Source: Acinetobacter lwoffii
Lineage (GTDB): Bacteria > Pseudomonadota > Gammaproteobacteria > Pseudomonadales > Moraxellaceae
Assembly (NCBI RefSeq): GCF_024129355.1
Contig: NZ_JAMXXP010000027.1
Location: 1 to 41,465 of the forward strand
Reading direction: 5' to 3'
DNA length: 41,465 nucleotides
Shown here: positions 25,671 through 33,505 of the stretch, piece by piece
Position numbering within the stretch: the first letter of the stretch is position 1
How the letters are laid out: each line of letters begins with the position of its first letter
Made by a program: the position numbers and the translations under genes
Notes under the pieces: model-generated
What the model saw: only the letters and a program-made list of their open reading frames with translations
Told to the model about the DNA's origin: nothing
Databases searched by the model: none

Positions 25671-25699
25671 AATTTACGCCTGTTTTATCTAAAGCTCAA
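25671..25699 (-). promoter_or_regulatory. predicted sigma-70 promoter of the marR-MFS operon
   Basis: On the minus strand, TTGAGC (25694-25699) and TAAATT (25671-25676) are separated by 17 bases. Transcription would start near 25664, immediately before the operator. Confidence 0.6.
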
Positions 25700-25900
25700 G
25701 AGGAGAGTTTTAAAAATTATTCAGAGTAATATTTTCTTTATCAGCAAGAGTTACATAGTTTAACCTGATTAAAAAATAATCAACAAAAGACTACATACTT
25801 TTTATAACAGCCACGCCTAAGCTAGCCATGTCACTAGAAAAATTCATGACTTAAAAATTGAAGGGCAAAGATGCCAAATAACAATGCATAGGTGAAGCTT

Positions 25901-27346
25901 ATGACTCTGGGTTTAACTGCATTAGAGTTAGCACGAATACAGTTCGCCTTTACTGTATCTTTTCATATCATTTTTCCGGCAATTTCTATTGGCTTGGCCA
26001 GCTTTCTGGCCATTCTGGAATGGCGCTGGCTCAAAACCCAAAATCCGATTTTTCAGGATCTATTCAAATTCTGGGTGAAAATTTTCGCTGTGGCATTCGG
26101 GATGGGTGTCGTCTCTGGTGTGGTCATGAGCTACCAGTTTGGAACCAACTGGAGTGAGTTTTCCCGGGTGGCAGGCAGCGTGACTGGACCTTTATTGGCC
26201 TATGAAGTACTCACCGCTTTCTTTCTGGAAGCGGGCTTTCTGGGCATCATGTTATTTGGCTGGGGGCGAGTGGGACCAAAGGCGCACTTTTTCTCGACCT
26301 TGATGGTTGCGATAGGCACCTGTATTTCCATGTTCTGGATTTTATCGTCTAATAGCTGGATGCAGACCCCACAAGGCTTTGCGATTGAAAATGGCCTGAT
26401 TGTGCCGCAAGACTGGCTTGCTATCGTGTTTAACCCATCTTTCCCTTATCGTCTGGCCCATATGGCCATGGCTGCCTTTCTGGTTTCCGCCTTACTGGTC
26501 GCTGCTACAGCCGCATGGCATCTGATCAAAGGCCGTCGTGATGCACTGGTCAAGACCTCATTTTCCATGGCGATGTGGCTGCTTCTAGTACTAGCACCTT
26601 TACAGGTCATCGTCGGTGATATGCACGGTATTAATACCCTTGAGCATCAGCCAGCAAAACTTGCAGCCATGGAAGGGCATTGGGAAACCAATCATAATGA
26701 AGGGATGCCCTTATATCTCTTTGGTATTCCAGATATGGAGGCCGAAGAAACCAAATATGCAATCGGAATTCCCAACTTGGGTAGCCTGATTTTAACCCAC
26801 TCGATGGATGGCAAGGTTACGGGGCTTAAAGACTTTGCGCCTGAAGACCGGCCGAATTCACTGGTGGTGTTCTGGAGCTTCCGGATTATGGTTGGACTAG
26901 GCGTATTGATGTTGTTACTGGCATTATGGGGAGCGTGGGCACGTACCCGAGGTCGCTTTTATGAGTCCCGTGCATTGCACCGATTTGCCTTGATTATGGG
27001 ACCTTCCGGATTTATTGCCATGCTGGCGGGATGGTTTACCACAGAAGTCGGCCGTCAGCCTTGGGTAGTCTACGGCATCATGCGGACCAAAGATGCATTG
27101 TCACCAGTTTCCGCTGAACAGGTGGGGCTAACCCTGATTATTTTTGTAGTCGTCTACTGTGTGGTATTTGGTATCGGGATTTACTACATGTTGCGTCTGA
27201 TGCACAAAGGCCCGGATTTTATTCATACTCGACCAGATCATGAATCAGACAGCGATGTAGTGCAGGCCTCGCGTCGACCATTAAGTAGTATTCGCGAACG
27301 TATTGAAGAAGTTCCTGAACAACCGGATCAGGAGGATAAAAAATGA
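25901..27346 (+). CDS. cydA: cytochrome bd-type quinol oxidase subunit I (CioA/CydA, short Q-loop)
   Basis: Large subunit of the bd-type terminal quinol oxidase in the inner membrane; oxidises ubiquinol and reduces oxygen to water. I choose the ATG at 25901 (481 residues), because AGGTGAAG at 25890-25897 is its ribosome binding site, while a GTG three codons earlier overlaps that sequence. His22 in ARIQFAFTVSFHIIFPAIS is the heme b595 ligand position. The quinol loop region starting GDMHGINTLEHQPAKLAAME is of the short type without the long C-terminal Q-loop insertion, as in the cyanide-insensitive CioAB enzymes. First gene of a three-gene operon with cydB and a tiny DUF2474-like gene; it overlaps cydB by 4 bases. 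Confidence 0.93.
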   Translation: MTLGLTALELARIQFAFTVSFHIIFPAISIGLASFLAILEWRWLKTQNPIFQDLFKFWVKIFAVAFGMGVVSGVVMSYQFGTNWSEFSRVAGSVTGPLLAYEVLTAFFLEAGFLGIMLFGWGRVGPKAHFFSTLMVAIGTCISMFWILSSNSWMQTPQGFAIENGLIVPQDWLAIVFNPSFPYRLAHMAMAAFLVSALLVAATAAWHLIKGRRDALVKTSFSMAMWLLLVLAPLQVIVGDMHGINTLEHQPAKLAAMEGHWETNHNEGMPLYLFGIPDMEAEETKYAIGIPNLGSLILTHSMDGKVTGLKDFAPEDRPNSLVVFWSFRIMVGLGVLMLLLALWGAWARTRGRFYESRALHRFALIMGPSGFIAMLAGWFTTEVGRQPWVVYGIMRTKDALSPVSAEQVGLTLIIFVVVYCVVFGIGIYYMLRLMHKGPDFIHTRPDHESDSDVVQASRRPLSSIRERIEEVPEQPDQEDKK

Positions 27347-28347
27347 TTGATTTATCATTAATCTGGATTGTGATTATTGGTTTAGGTGTATTGATTTATA
27401 CCATTCTCGATGGTTTCGATCTGGGCATCGGCATCTTGTTTCCTTTTTTCCCGCATCAAGATGAACGTGATGTCATGATGAATACCGTGGCTCCGGTCTG
27501 GGATGGCAATGAAACCTGGATGGTTTTGGGCGGTGCAGGGTTATTTGCAGCTTTTCCACTCGCTTACTCGACCGTACTCTCGGCGCTGTATATGCCAATT
27601 ATTCTGATGGTGATTGCCTTGATTTTCCGCGGCGTGGCTTTTGAGTTCCGCTTCAAGGCAAACCGCAGTAAGCATTGGTGGGATAAAGCCTTTATCGGTG
27701 GTTCTGCGATTACCAGTTTCCTGCAAGGCATGATTTTAGGGGCCTATATTCAGGGCATTGAAACTCGAAATGGTGTCTATGTCGGTAGTGGTCTGGACTG
27801 GCTCACTCCATTCAGTATTTTCACCGGAATCAGTGTGGTGGTGCTCTATGCGGCATTAGGCTGTGGCTGGCTGATCTATAAAACCGGAGATGATTTGCAG
27901 GATCGAATGTTTAAACTGATGCCTAAGCTGATTATTGCCTTACTGATCATATTGGGTGCGGTCAGTATTTATACGCCGTTGACTCATCCTCAAATTGCTG
28001 AACGCTGGTTTAGTCAGCCACAATTTACCTATTTTATGCCAGTTCCAGTTCTGGTTCTGCTATTTACCTGGCTGGCTTTGCGTGCCTGTAAAAGACGCAG
28101 TGAATTAGGCCCATTTACCTATATGCTTGTTCTGGTTTTCCTTGCCTATACCGGATTCTTGATAAGTCTATGGCCATATATTATTCCGCCAAGCGTGACT
28201 ATCTGGCAGGCAGCAGCGCATGAAAATAGCCAGCTATTTGCCTTGATTGGCGCCTTGATCCTGATTCCAATTATTGTGATTTATACCGGTATGTCCTATT
28301 GGGTATTCCGGCATAAGGTCAGGGTCGGCGATGATGGCTATCATTAA
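27343..28347 (+). CDS. cydB: cytochrome bd-type quinol oxidase subunit II (CioB/CydB)
   Basis: Second core subunit of the bd oxidase, 334 residues, eight or so hydrophobic segments. The N-terminal TILDGFDLGIGILFPFF and VAPVWDGNETWMVLGGAGLF are the family signatures. The C-terminal FLISLWPYIIPPSVTIWQAA is the conserved last helix pair. The ATG overlaps the cydA stop codon by 4 bases (ATGA), so translation is coupled. A 35-codon gene follows 9 bases downstream. Confidence 0.95.
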   Translation: MIDLSLIWIVIIGLGVLIYTILDGFDLGIGILFPFFPHQDERDVMMNTVAPVWDGNETWMVLGGAGLFAAFPLAYSTVLSALYMPIILMVIALIFRGVAFEFRFKANRSKHWWDKAFIGGSAITSFLQGMILGAYIQGIETRNGVYVGSGLDWLTPFSIFTGISVVVLYAALGCGWLIYKTGDDLQDRMFKLMPKLIIALLIILGAVSIYTPLTHPQIAERWFSQPQFTYFMPVPVLVLLFTWLALRACKRRSELGPFTYMLVLVFLAYTGFLISLWPYIIPPSVTIWQAAAHENSQLFALIGALILIPIIVIYTGMSYWVFRHKVRVGDDGYH

Positions 28348-28356
28348 GGAGTGGTC

Positions 28357-28464
28357 ATGAAAGGCAAACAGGCATTATGGTTTGTAGGGTTGTGGCTGGC
28401 AGGATTTTTAACGCTGGCCCTGATTGCTGGCGCATTCCGCTTTCTGGTGCATTTGGCTTATTAA
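28357..28464 (+). CDS. small membrane protein, DUF2474/CioZ-like, of the bd oxidase operon
   Basis: A 35-residue protein beginning at ATG 28357 with AAGGAGTGG just ahead, and ending at TAA 28462-28464. It has a short basic start (MKGKQALW), one hydrophobic helix (about residues 8-25, with Trp, Gly and Leu rich face) and a basic FRFLVHLAY end. The position right after cydB and the W-x-x-G-L-W pattern fit the DUF2474 family, whose genes lie at the end of cioAB-type operons. It is probably a small accessory subunit like CydX, but not homologous to it. Easily missed because of its size. Confidence 0.72.
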   Translation: MKGKQALWFVGLWLAGFLTLALIAGAFRFLVHLAY

Positions 28465-28485
28465 ATTAGTAAAACTAAAAAAATG

Positions 28486-28520
28486 AAAAAAGTGATCTGA
28501 ATGTCCTGATCACTTTTTAT
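28486..28520 (+). terminator. terminator of the bd oxidase operon
   Basis: Stem aaaaagtgatc/gatcactttttt-like arms (28486-28497 and 28508-28518) with a 10-base loop; T-rich right side. It lies between convergent operons and may also serve the thermonuclease gene on the minus strand. Confidence 0.8.
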
Positions 28521-28551
28521 TATTTGCCATTTATCTTTGATAAAACCAAAT

Positions 28552-29163
28552 TTACGATTTTACCTGTTTACGATACACACTTGGACGTACAGGACGAGTA
28601 TGTTTCCAAAGGCCTTTTTTCTGTTTCTTAGCTTTATTTTGCAATTCCATCATATAGCGTAAATGGTTTTTATCCTTGATATATTCTTCATAGACCCACG
28701 CTGCACCACGTTTGACAATCTCTTCATTGATATTTTTGCGATAGCGGTAGATCACACCGACACAGCGGCCATAACGGTCAATGTCGGTAATCTTGACCCG
28801 AACCATTTTATTATTCACCATGCTTTTGACCAGACGCTGCGATTCCTTGCCATAGGCTTGTGATGATTCAGGGGCATCGACAAAAGCAAAGCGCAATTTG
28901 GTCTCAGAGCGACGAATGTTAAAACGGTAGCAGGTGAGGGTATCACCATCACTTACGGCTTTTACACGGCACCAGTATTTTTTGCCTTTCTTAAAAGGGC
29001 GGAAAACATCTTTTAAATAAACTGTAATTTTATGCAGCAGATAATAAGAAAAACATAGCAATACTAAGCCCAGCACAATTTGCCAGGTGATGGAGAGATT
29101 TAACAAAGGCAAGATCCAAATCAGCAAAACCAGCTGTAAAATCACAGCTAAAAGTCGAGCCAT
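28552..29163 (-). CDS. membrane-anchored thermonuclease (SNase-fold nuclease)
   Basis: 203 residues. Residues about 5-22 and 27-48 are two hydrophobic segments, so the enzyme is membrane bound. The remainder is a staphylococcal-nuclease domain: WCRVKAVSDGDTLTCYRF (calcium-binding Asp), ETKLRFAFVDAPESSQ (catalytic Arg and Asp), YGKESQRLV and DRYGRCVGVI with the second catalytic Arg. The C-terminal tail is strongly basic (KNKAKKQKKGLWKH). Most SNase proteins have a cleaved signal peptide; two transmembrane helices ahead of the domain is a variant form. It may degrade nucleic acid on either side of the inner membrane. It is a single gene convergent with the bd oxidase operon. Confidence 0.85.
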   Translation of the reverse strand: MARLLAVILQLVLLIWILPLLNLSITWQIVLGLVLLCFSYYLLHKITVYLKDVFRPFKKGKKYWCRVKAVSDGDTLTCYRFNIRRSETKLRFAFVDAPESSQAYGKESQRLVKSMVNNKMVRVKITDIDRYGRCVGVIYRYRKNINEEIVKRGAAWVYEEYIKDKNHLRYMMELQNKAKKQKKGLWKHTRPVRPSVYRKQVKS

Positions 29164-29230
29164 TTTAGAGCAAAGCCAGTAGATCTACGGATTAAAAGCT
29201 AATCACTCAGTGTTTAGTTTTGTACCAGCT

Positions 29231-29245
29231 AAAATAGCCTAAGTA
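29231..29245 (+). repeat. dispersed repeat AAAATAGCCTAAGTA, copy 3
   Basis: First of three copies clustered in the 168-base gap between the LysR gene and the thermonuclease gene. Differs from copies 1, 2 and 4 only at base 14 (T for C). Confidence 0.7.
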
Positions 29246-29293
29246 TATTTTTCTGGCGAAAAGATGAATCTGCAACCATCTAAACTTATATAT

Positions 29294-29308
29294 AAAATAG
29301 CCTAAGCA
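29294..29308 (+). repeat. dispersed repeat AAAATAGCCTAAGCA, copy 4
   Basis: Identical to copies 1 and 2. It lies 63 bases after copy 3 and 30 before copy 5, that is about six and three turns of B-DNA. Confidence 0.7.
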
Positions 29309-29323
29309 ATTTAAATTTCTTTA

Positions 29324-29338
29324 TAAATAGCCTAAGTG
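29324..29338 (+). repeat. dispersed repeat TAAATAGCCTAAGTG, copy 5, covering the LysR stop codon
   Basis: The last copy of the cluster overlaps the stop codon of the minus-strand LysR gene (29332-29334) and its final two codons, so the repeat has set the end of that protein. Confidence 0.7.
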
Positions 29339-30249
29339 AAAATTTTATAAATTTCAGCTCTCAAAAATTGATGTCTCTTATTCTCGTGCAAATCCTTATG
29401 CCAATATATCCCCATATTAATTTTCGGCAGTTCCACAGGGACTTCAAAAATATTTAGACTGGTAGCCAATTGTAAATGTACCAATACATTTTTAGGAATA
29501 GTCAGCATAGCTGTCTTTTGTTGTTCCAAAATTTGCAGAGCAGTTGAGTAATGCTGACAGCGTAAAAAAATCTGTCGTGAATATTGTTTACGGCTTAAAT
29601 AAATATCCTCAACTAAAACGCCAGTACGGCGTGATGACACGCCAATATGAGGTGAGGCAAGATAAATCTGCTCATTCATTTCTGTTAATTGTGTACACAC
29701 TACAAATTCATCTTGAACCAGACGCTCAAACTGGATTTTTTCAGCAATGTTTTGTTCCAGATCTATGACAAAATCGACCTGTTGAGAGGCGAGGTCTGCT
29801 GCTATATTTTTACGGTCCAGCTTCATGCTGCTAAGTTGAATTTCCAGATTGAGTTGTTGAAAGTGCTGAACCAGTCTGGGAAAGATCATTGGCTCAATTT
29901 CATCATGTACGGCAATTTTCAAACTCTGAATCATTTCCGGTCTGAAGTGCTGATGCTGTATTGAAATATTTTGAATCGCAAAAAGTGCATTCTTCAGCTC
30001 AGGATAGATCTGTTCCGCAAACGGCGTAGGTTGCATTTTGCTGCCAGTACGTACAAATAAATCATCCTGTAAATGCTGTCTTAAACGTTGTAAAGCATGA
30101 CTGGCAGCAGACTGGCTAACTGATAAAATCTGTGCAGCTTTAGAAATACTGTTCTGCTCATAAATTGCCATAAAAAGCGGATAAAGGTTAATGTCGATAC
30201 GATGAAAATTTCGCAGGTCCATGACTGTTTTAGAATGAATGCTATGCAT
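29332..30249 (-). CDS. LysR-family transcriptional regulator
   Basis: 305 residues. N-terminal helix-turn-helix near residues 17-76 (INLYPLFMAIYEQNSISKAA then LSVSQSAASHALQRLRQHL, DDLFVRTGSKMQPT) and a C-terminal effector domain of two alpha/beta lobes. Met10 (MDLRNFHR) is the more usual start for this family. It diverges from the ACAD-kinase operon across 94 bases and probably controls it. The spacer has attcata (30276-30282) and tatgaat (30313-30319), a spaced inverted repeat of the sort LysR proteins use. The protein ends inside a dispersed repeat, so the last residues may differ from relatives. Effector unknown; a hydroxyacyl-CoA or hydroxy acid is the guess from context. Confidence 0.87.
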   Translation of the reverse strand: MHSIHSKTVMDLRNFHRIDINLYPLFMAIYEQNSISKAAQILSVSQSAASHALQRLRQHLQDDLFVRTGSKMQPTPFAEQIYPELKNALFAIQNISIQHQHFRPEMIQSLKIAVHDEIEPMIFPRLVQHFQQLNLEIQLSSMKLDRKNIAADLASQQVDFVIDLEQNIAEKIQFERLVQDEFVVCTQLTEMNEQIYLASPHIGVSSRRTGVLVEDIYLSRKQYSRQIFLRCQHYSTALQILEQQKTAMLTIPKNVLVHLQLATSLNIFEVPVELPKINMGIYWHKDLHENKRHQFLRAEIYKIFT

Positions 30250-30343
30250 AATAATGTATGGAGTAAAATCATTTTATTCATAATAGGTTTTGGGTTAAGG
30301 TGTTGTAAAGCGTATGAATTAGAATATTTAGAGGGATAAAGAG

Positions 30344-31585
30344 ATGTTTGAGCTTTCAGCACGTGCACAAGATTATTTAAATAGAACCAAAAAATTTATT
30401 GCTGAGGAAATTGAACCAGTTGAAGCTGATTTCTGGCAGCAAGTTCATGAGTTGAACCAAGGCGGCGACTGGACCAAATGGCAATGGCCTGCAGAACTGG
30501 AAAGCTTAAAAGCCAAAGCCAAGGCAGCTGGCCTTTGGAATATGTTTCTCCCTTGTTCTGAACTTGGCCAGGGTTTATCGGTTCAGGAATATGCACATAT
30601 TGCCGAACTTTCAGGTCGTAGCCTGATTGCACCAGTCGTATTTAACTGTAATGCGCCAGATAGCGGCAATATGGAAGTATTGTGGCGTTATGGTTCTGAA
30701 GAACAGAAACAGCAATGGCTGATGCCACTTTTAGAAGGAAAAATCCGTTCGGTCTTTTGTATGACTGAACCTGCAGTCGCATCCAGTGATGCGACCAATA
30801 TGCAGGCAACGGCGATGGTGGAAGGTGATGAGATTGTTCTCAATGGCCGTAAATGGTGGTCATCAGGTCTAGGCGATCCAAATGCCAAAATCATTATTTT
30901 TATGGCGCATACTCCAGATGAAACAAAAGACCGTCATCATCAGCATTCGATGGTTTTAGTTCCTGTGGATACTGCCGGCGTTAAAATCGAACGCATGCTA
31001 CCTGTATTTGGTGACTACGATGCACCACATGGCCATGGTGAAGTCAGCTTTGAAAATGTCCGCGTTCCGGTAGCGAATTTTATTGGTGGCGCCGGTCAGG
31101 GCTTTGAAATTGCCCAAGGTCGTTTAGGACCAGGCCGTATTCATCATTGCATGCGCTGTATCGGGGCTGCGGAAAAATCCTTAGAGTTGATGATTGACCG
31201 AGGCATGAGCCGGACAGCATTTGGCAAAGAGATTTTAAAACTTGGCGGCAATCTGGAACGTGTCGCGGAAGCCCGGGTTGCAATTGATCAGGCACGCCTT
31301 TTGACCTTGTATGCCGCCTATAAAATGGATACTTTAGGGAATATGGCGGCACTGACTGAAATTTCTGCAATTAAAGTCGTTGCGCCAAGTGTGCTGGAAA
31401 AAGTTGTCGATATGGCAATCCAGATCCACGGCGGTGCCGGTGTTTCTCGAGATACACCATTAACCGGATTCTTTGCCCAGGCACGTGCCTTACGTTTGGC
31501 TGATGGCCCGGATGAAGTGCATAAGGGCATGATTGCCAAACTGGAACTGGCAAAACGTGGCTACAGTACACGCCACAAAAAATAA
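30344..31585 (+). CDS. ACAD10/11-like acyl-CoA dehydrogenase family enzyme
   Basis: 413 residues of the acyl-CoA dehydrogenase fold, in the subgroup of human ACAD10/ACAD11 and Pseudomonas LvaC. FAD signature FCMTEPAVASSDATNMQ, then NGRKWWSSGLGDPNAK, and a C-terminal IQIHGGAGVSRDTPL and LRLADGPDEVH (388-393) in place of the ordinary YEGT catalytic motif. In that subgroup the reaction is not simple dehydrogenation: a 4-phosphoacyl-CoA, made by a partner kinase, loses phosphate and is converted to a 3-hydroxyacyl-CoA or enoyl-CoA. ATG 30344 follows AGAGGGATAAAGAG. First gene of a four-gene operon with the kinase 51 bases downstream. Assignment of the reaction is by subgroup and neighbours. Confidence 0.83.
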   Translation: MFELSARAQDYLNRTKKFIAEEIEPVEADFWQQVHELNQGGDWTKWQWPAELESLKAKAKAAGLWNMFLPCSELGQGLSVQEYAHIAELSGRSLIAPVVFNCNAPDSGNMEVLWRYGSEEQKQQWLMPLLEGKIRSVFCMTEPAVASSDATNMQATAMVEGDEIVLNGRKWWSSGLGDPNAKIIIFMAHTPDETKDRHHQHSMVLVPVDTAGVKIERMLPVFGDYDAPHGHGEVSFENVRVPVANFIGGAGQGFEIAQGRLGPGRIHHCMRCIGAAEKSLELMIDRGMSRTAFGKEILKLGGNLERVAEARVAIDQARLLTLYAAYKMDTLGNMAALTEISAIKVVAPSVLEKVVDMAIQIHGGAGVSRDTPLTGFFAQARALRLADGPDEVHKGMIAKLELAKRGYSTRHKK

Positions 31586-31636
31586 ACTGGCTTAAATAGA
31601 AGATTGCAACGTATTAAAAAATTTTAAGGAAAAATT

Positions 31637-32758
31637 ATGGCGGTTATTGATGTAGGTGGAGCAGTTCGTGCAGGTGAAGAACTGGATGTACAAGCCATCA
31701 CCAATTGGTTAATTCAGCAAAATGTGAATGTTGAAGGCCCTGTGCAAGTGACCCAATATTCAGGCGGAGCTTCAAACTGGACCTACCGTTTACAGTATGC
31801 CAATGCCGATTTAATTTTACGTCGTCCGCCACAAGGTACCAAAGCCAAATCAGCCCATGATATGGCACGTGAATATCATGTGCAGAAAGCCTTGGCTGAA
31901 CATTATCCCGTCGTGCCTGAAATGGTCGCGCTTTGTCAGGATGAATCAGTGATTGGTTGTGATTTCTATGTGATGAAACGGCTTGAAGGAATTATTCCTC
32001 GCGCCAAAATGCCACCTGAGCTGCAGCTTACTGAATCCGATATCCGGATTTTATGTATCAATGTGATTGATAAACTGATCGAATTGCATCAGGTGCCTTA
32101 TCAAGAGACCGAACTAGAAAATCTCGGTAAGGGTGAAGGCTATTGTCGCCGTCAGGTAGAAGGCTGGGATGCCCGTTATGAAAAAGCCAAAACGCTGAAT
32201 GTTCCATCCTTTAAATATGTACGCAACTGGCTTAAAGATAATATTCCATCAGACTCTAAAACCTGTGTCATTCATAATGACTGGCGTTTTGATAATGTCA
32301 TCTTGAATCCAGAAAATCCAACGGAAGTGATTGGTGTGCTGGACTGGGAAATGGCCACCCTCGGTGATCCACTGATGGACTTGGGTTCTGCTTTAGCCTA
32401 TTGGGTGGAAGATACCGACAATGCCATCTTTAAGGCAACACGTCGCCAGCCGACCAATTTAAAAGGTATGTTCACCCGTAAAGAAGTGGTGGATTACTAC
32501 TTGGGGAAAACCGGCCTTCAACCGGAAAACTGGGCATTTTATGAGGTGTTCGGGATTTTTCGTCTCGCGGTGATTGCCCAACAGATCTATTATCGTTATT
32601 ACCATAAACAGACCAATAATCCGGCGTTCAAGGATTTCTGGGTGGTGATTCATGCCTTGCATATTCGTGCCTTAAAACTGATTGGCAAGCAAAAACTGGA
32701 AGCCAATGAGATTGCACAAAAGTATGTGCTTAAATTTAAAGAGATAATGCCAAAATGA
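31637..32758 (+). CDS. APH-fold kinase, probable 4-hydroxyacyl-CoA kinase
   Basis: 373 residues of the aminoglycoside-phosphotransferase (APH) fold, in the group related to the N-terminal half of human ACAD11 and to LvaA. The nucleotide loop is YSGGASNWTYRL (41-52) and the conserved LRRPP (61-65) follows. The catalytic loop is VIHNDWRFDNVIL with Asp215, and the metal-binding GVLDWEMATLGDPLMDLG starts at 233. No resemblance to antibiotic-resistance enzymes beyond the fold. It is expected to phosphorylate the 4-hydroxyl of an acyl-CoA. Its gene follows the ACAD10/11-like gene and overlaps the next gene by 4 bases (ATGA). Confidence 0.82.
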   Translation: MAVIDVGGAVRAGEELDVQAITNWLIQQNVNVEGPVQVTQYSGGASNWTYRLQYANADLILRRPPQGTKAKSAHDMAREYHVQKALAEHYPVVPEMVALCQDESVIGCDFYVMKRLEGIIPRAKMPPELQLTESDIRILCINVIDKLIELHQVPYQETELENLGKGEGYCRRQVEGWDARYEKAKTLNVPSFKYVRNWLKDNIPSDSKTCVIHNDWRFDNVILNPENPTEVIGVLDWEMATLGDPLMDLGSALAYWVEDTDNAIFKATRRQPTNLKGMFTRKEVVDYYLGKTGLQPENWAFYEVFGIFRLAVIAQQIYYRYYHKQTNNPAFKDFWVVIHALHIRALKLIGKQKLEANEIAQKYVLKFKEIMPK

Positions 32759-33453
32759 CTACCATTTACTTGATCCGGCATGGCCAGGCCTCTTTTGGTG
32801 CAGAAAGCTATGATCAGCTTTCACCCAACGGCGAGTTACAGGCAAAGCTTTTGGGTCACTATTTTGACGAAATCCTAAAAGAAGCACCTTATGTGGTGGC
32901 TGGCTCCATGCAGCGTCATCAACAGACGGCGCAGTTATCTCTGGATGAATGTTTTCCAGAAAGCGAGATTCTGACCGATAGTGCCTGGAATGAGTTTAAT
33001 CATCAGCAGGTATTTGCGCGTTATGAGCCGCGCTTTAATCAGCCTGAATTGCTCAAACAGGATGTGTCAGAACATGAAAATCCACGGGATTATCTGAGCA
33101 AAATTTTTAGCGGTGCCATTGCACGCTGGACTGGCGATGATTATCACCATGAATATGATGAATCTTGGCCAAGTTTCAAAGCACGTGTGGAAAGCGGCTT
33201 AGAAAATCTGTGTGACCAGTTGGCCAAAAGCCGTCCGCGCTATGCAGTGGTCTATACCTCAGGTGGTGTGATTTCTGTTGCAGTGGGTAAAATTCTAGGG
33301 CTGAGCCCGGAGAAAACCTTTGCCCTAAACTGGGCGATTACAAATACCAGTATCACGACACTGCGTCTGGTGGGTAATGAACCGCAACTACTCAGTTTAA
33401 ATGAACATCATTTTATCAAGGCACAGCGTCCAGACTTATTGACCTGGATTTAA
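32755..33453 (+). CDS. histidine phosphatase (phosphoglycerate mutase-like) family protein with a second-site His-to-Ser change
   Basis: 232 residues of the histidine phosphatase superfamily. The first catalytic motif is intact: IYLIRHGQAS with His9, followed by LSPNGELQAKLLG and MQRHQQTAQLSL (phosphate-binding Arg) and the acid Glu80 in WNEFNH. The second catalytic His, normally in S-H-G-G, is replaced: VVYTSGGVIS has Ser169. Some annotated relatives may share this. ATG overlaps the kinase stop codon, so the two are translationally coupled. Could remove phosphate from the kinase product as a control, hydrolyse a related phosphoester, or be non-catalytic. Confidence 0.78.
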   Translation: MTTIYLIRHGQASFGAESYDQLSPNGELQAKLLGHYFDEILKEAPYVVAGSMQRHQQTAQLSLDECFPESEILTDSAWNEFNHQQVFARYEPRFNQPELLKQDVSEHENPRDYLSKIFSGAIARWTGDDYHHEYDESWPSFKARVESGLENLCDQLAKSRPRYAVVYTSGGVISVAVGKILGLSPEKTFALNWAITNTSITTLRLVGNEPQLLSLNEHHFIKAQRPDLLTWI

Positions 33454-33505
33454 AATGAGATTGAAAACGTAATACGCTATAAAAATAAAGGAATAGGGTA
33501 AACAC

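Noticed and set aside
25766..25782. TGATT-N7-AATCA upstream of cydA as an ANR/FNR box
   Set aside because: The consensus is TTGAT-N4-ATCAA; here the halves are cTGAT and ATCAA with 9 bases between, so spacing is wrong.
29231..29338. Small CRISPR array
   Set aside because: The conserved unit is only 12-15 bases, spacing is irregular (63 and 30), there are no cas genes, and single copies occur elsewhere.
31637..32758. Aminoglycoside resistance gene
   Set aside because: The fold is APH, but the motifs, neighbours and operon fit an acyl-CoA-linked kinase of the ACAD11/LvaA type.
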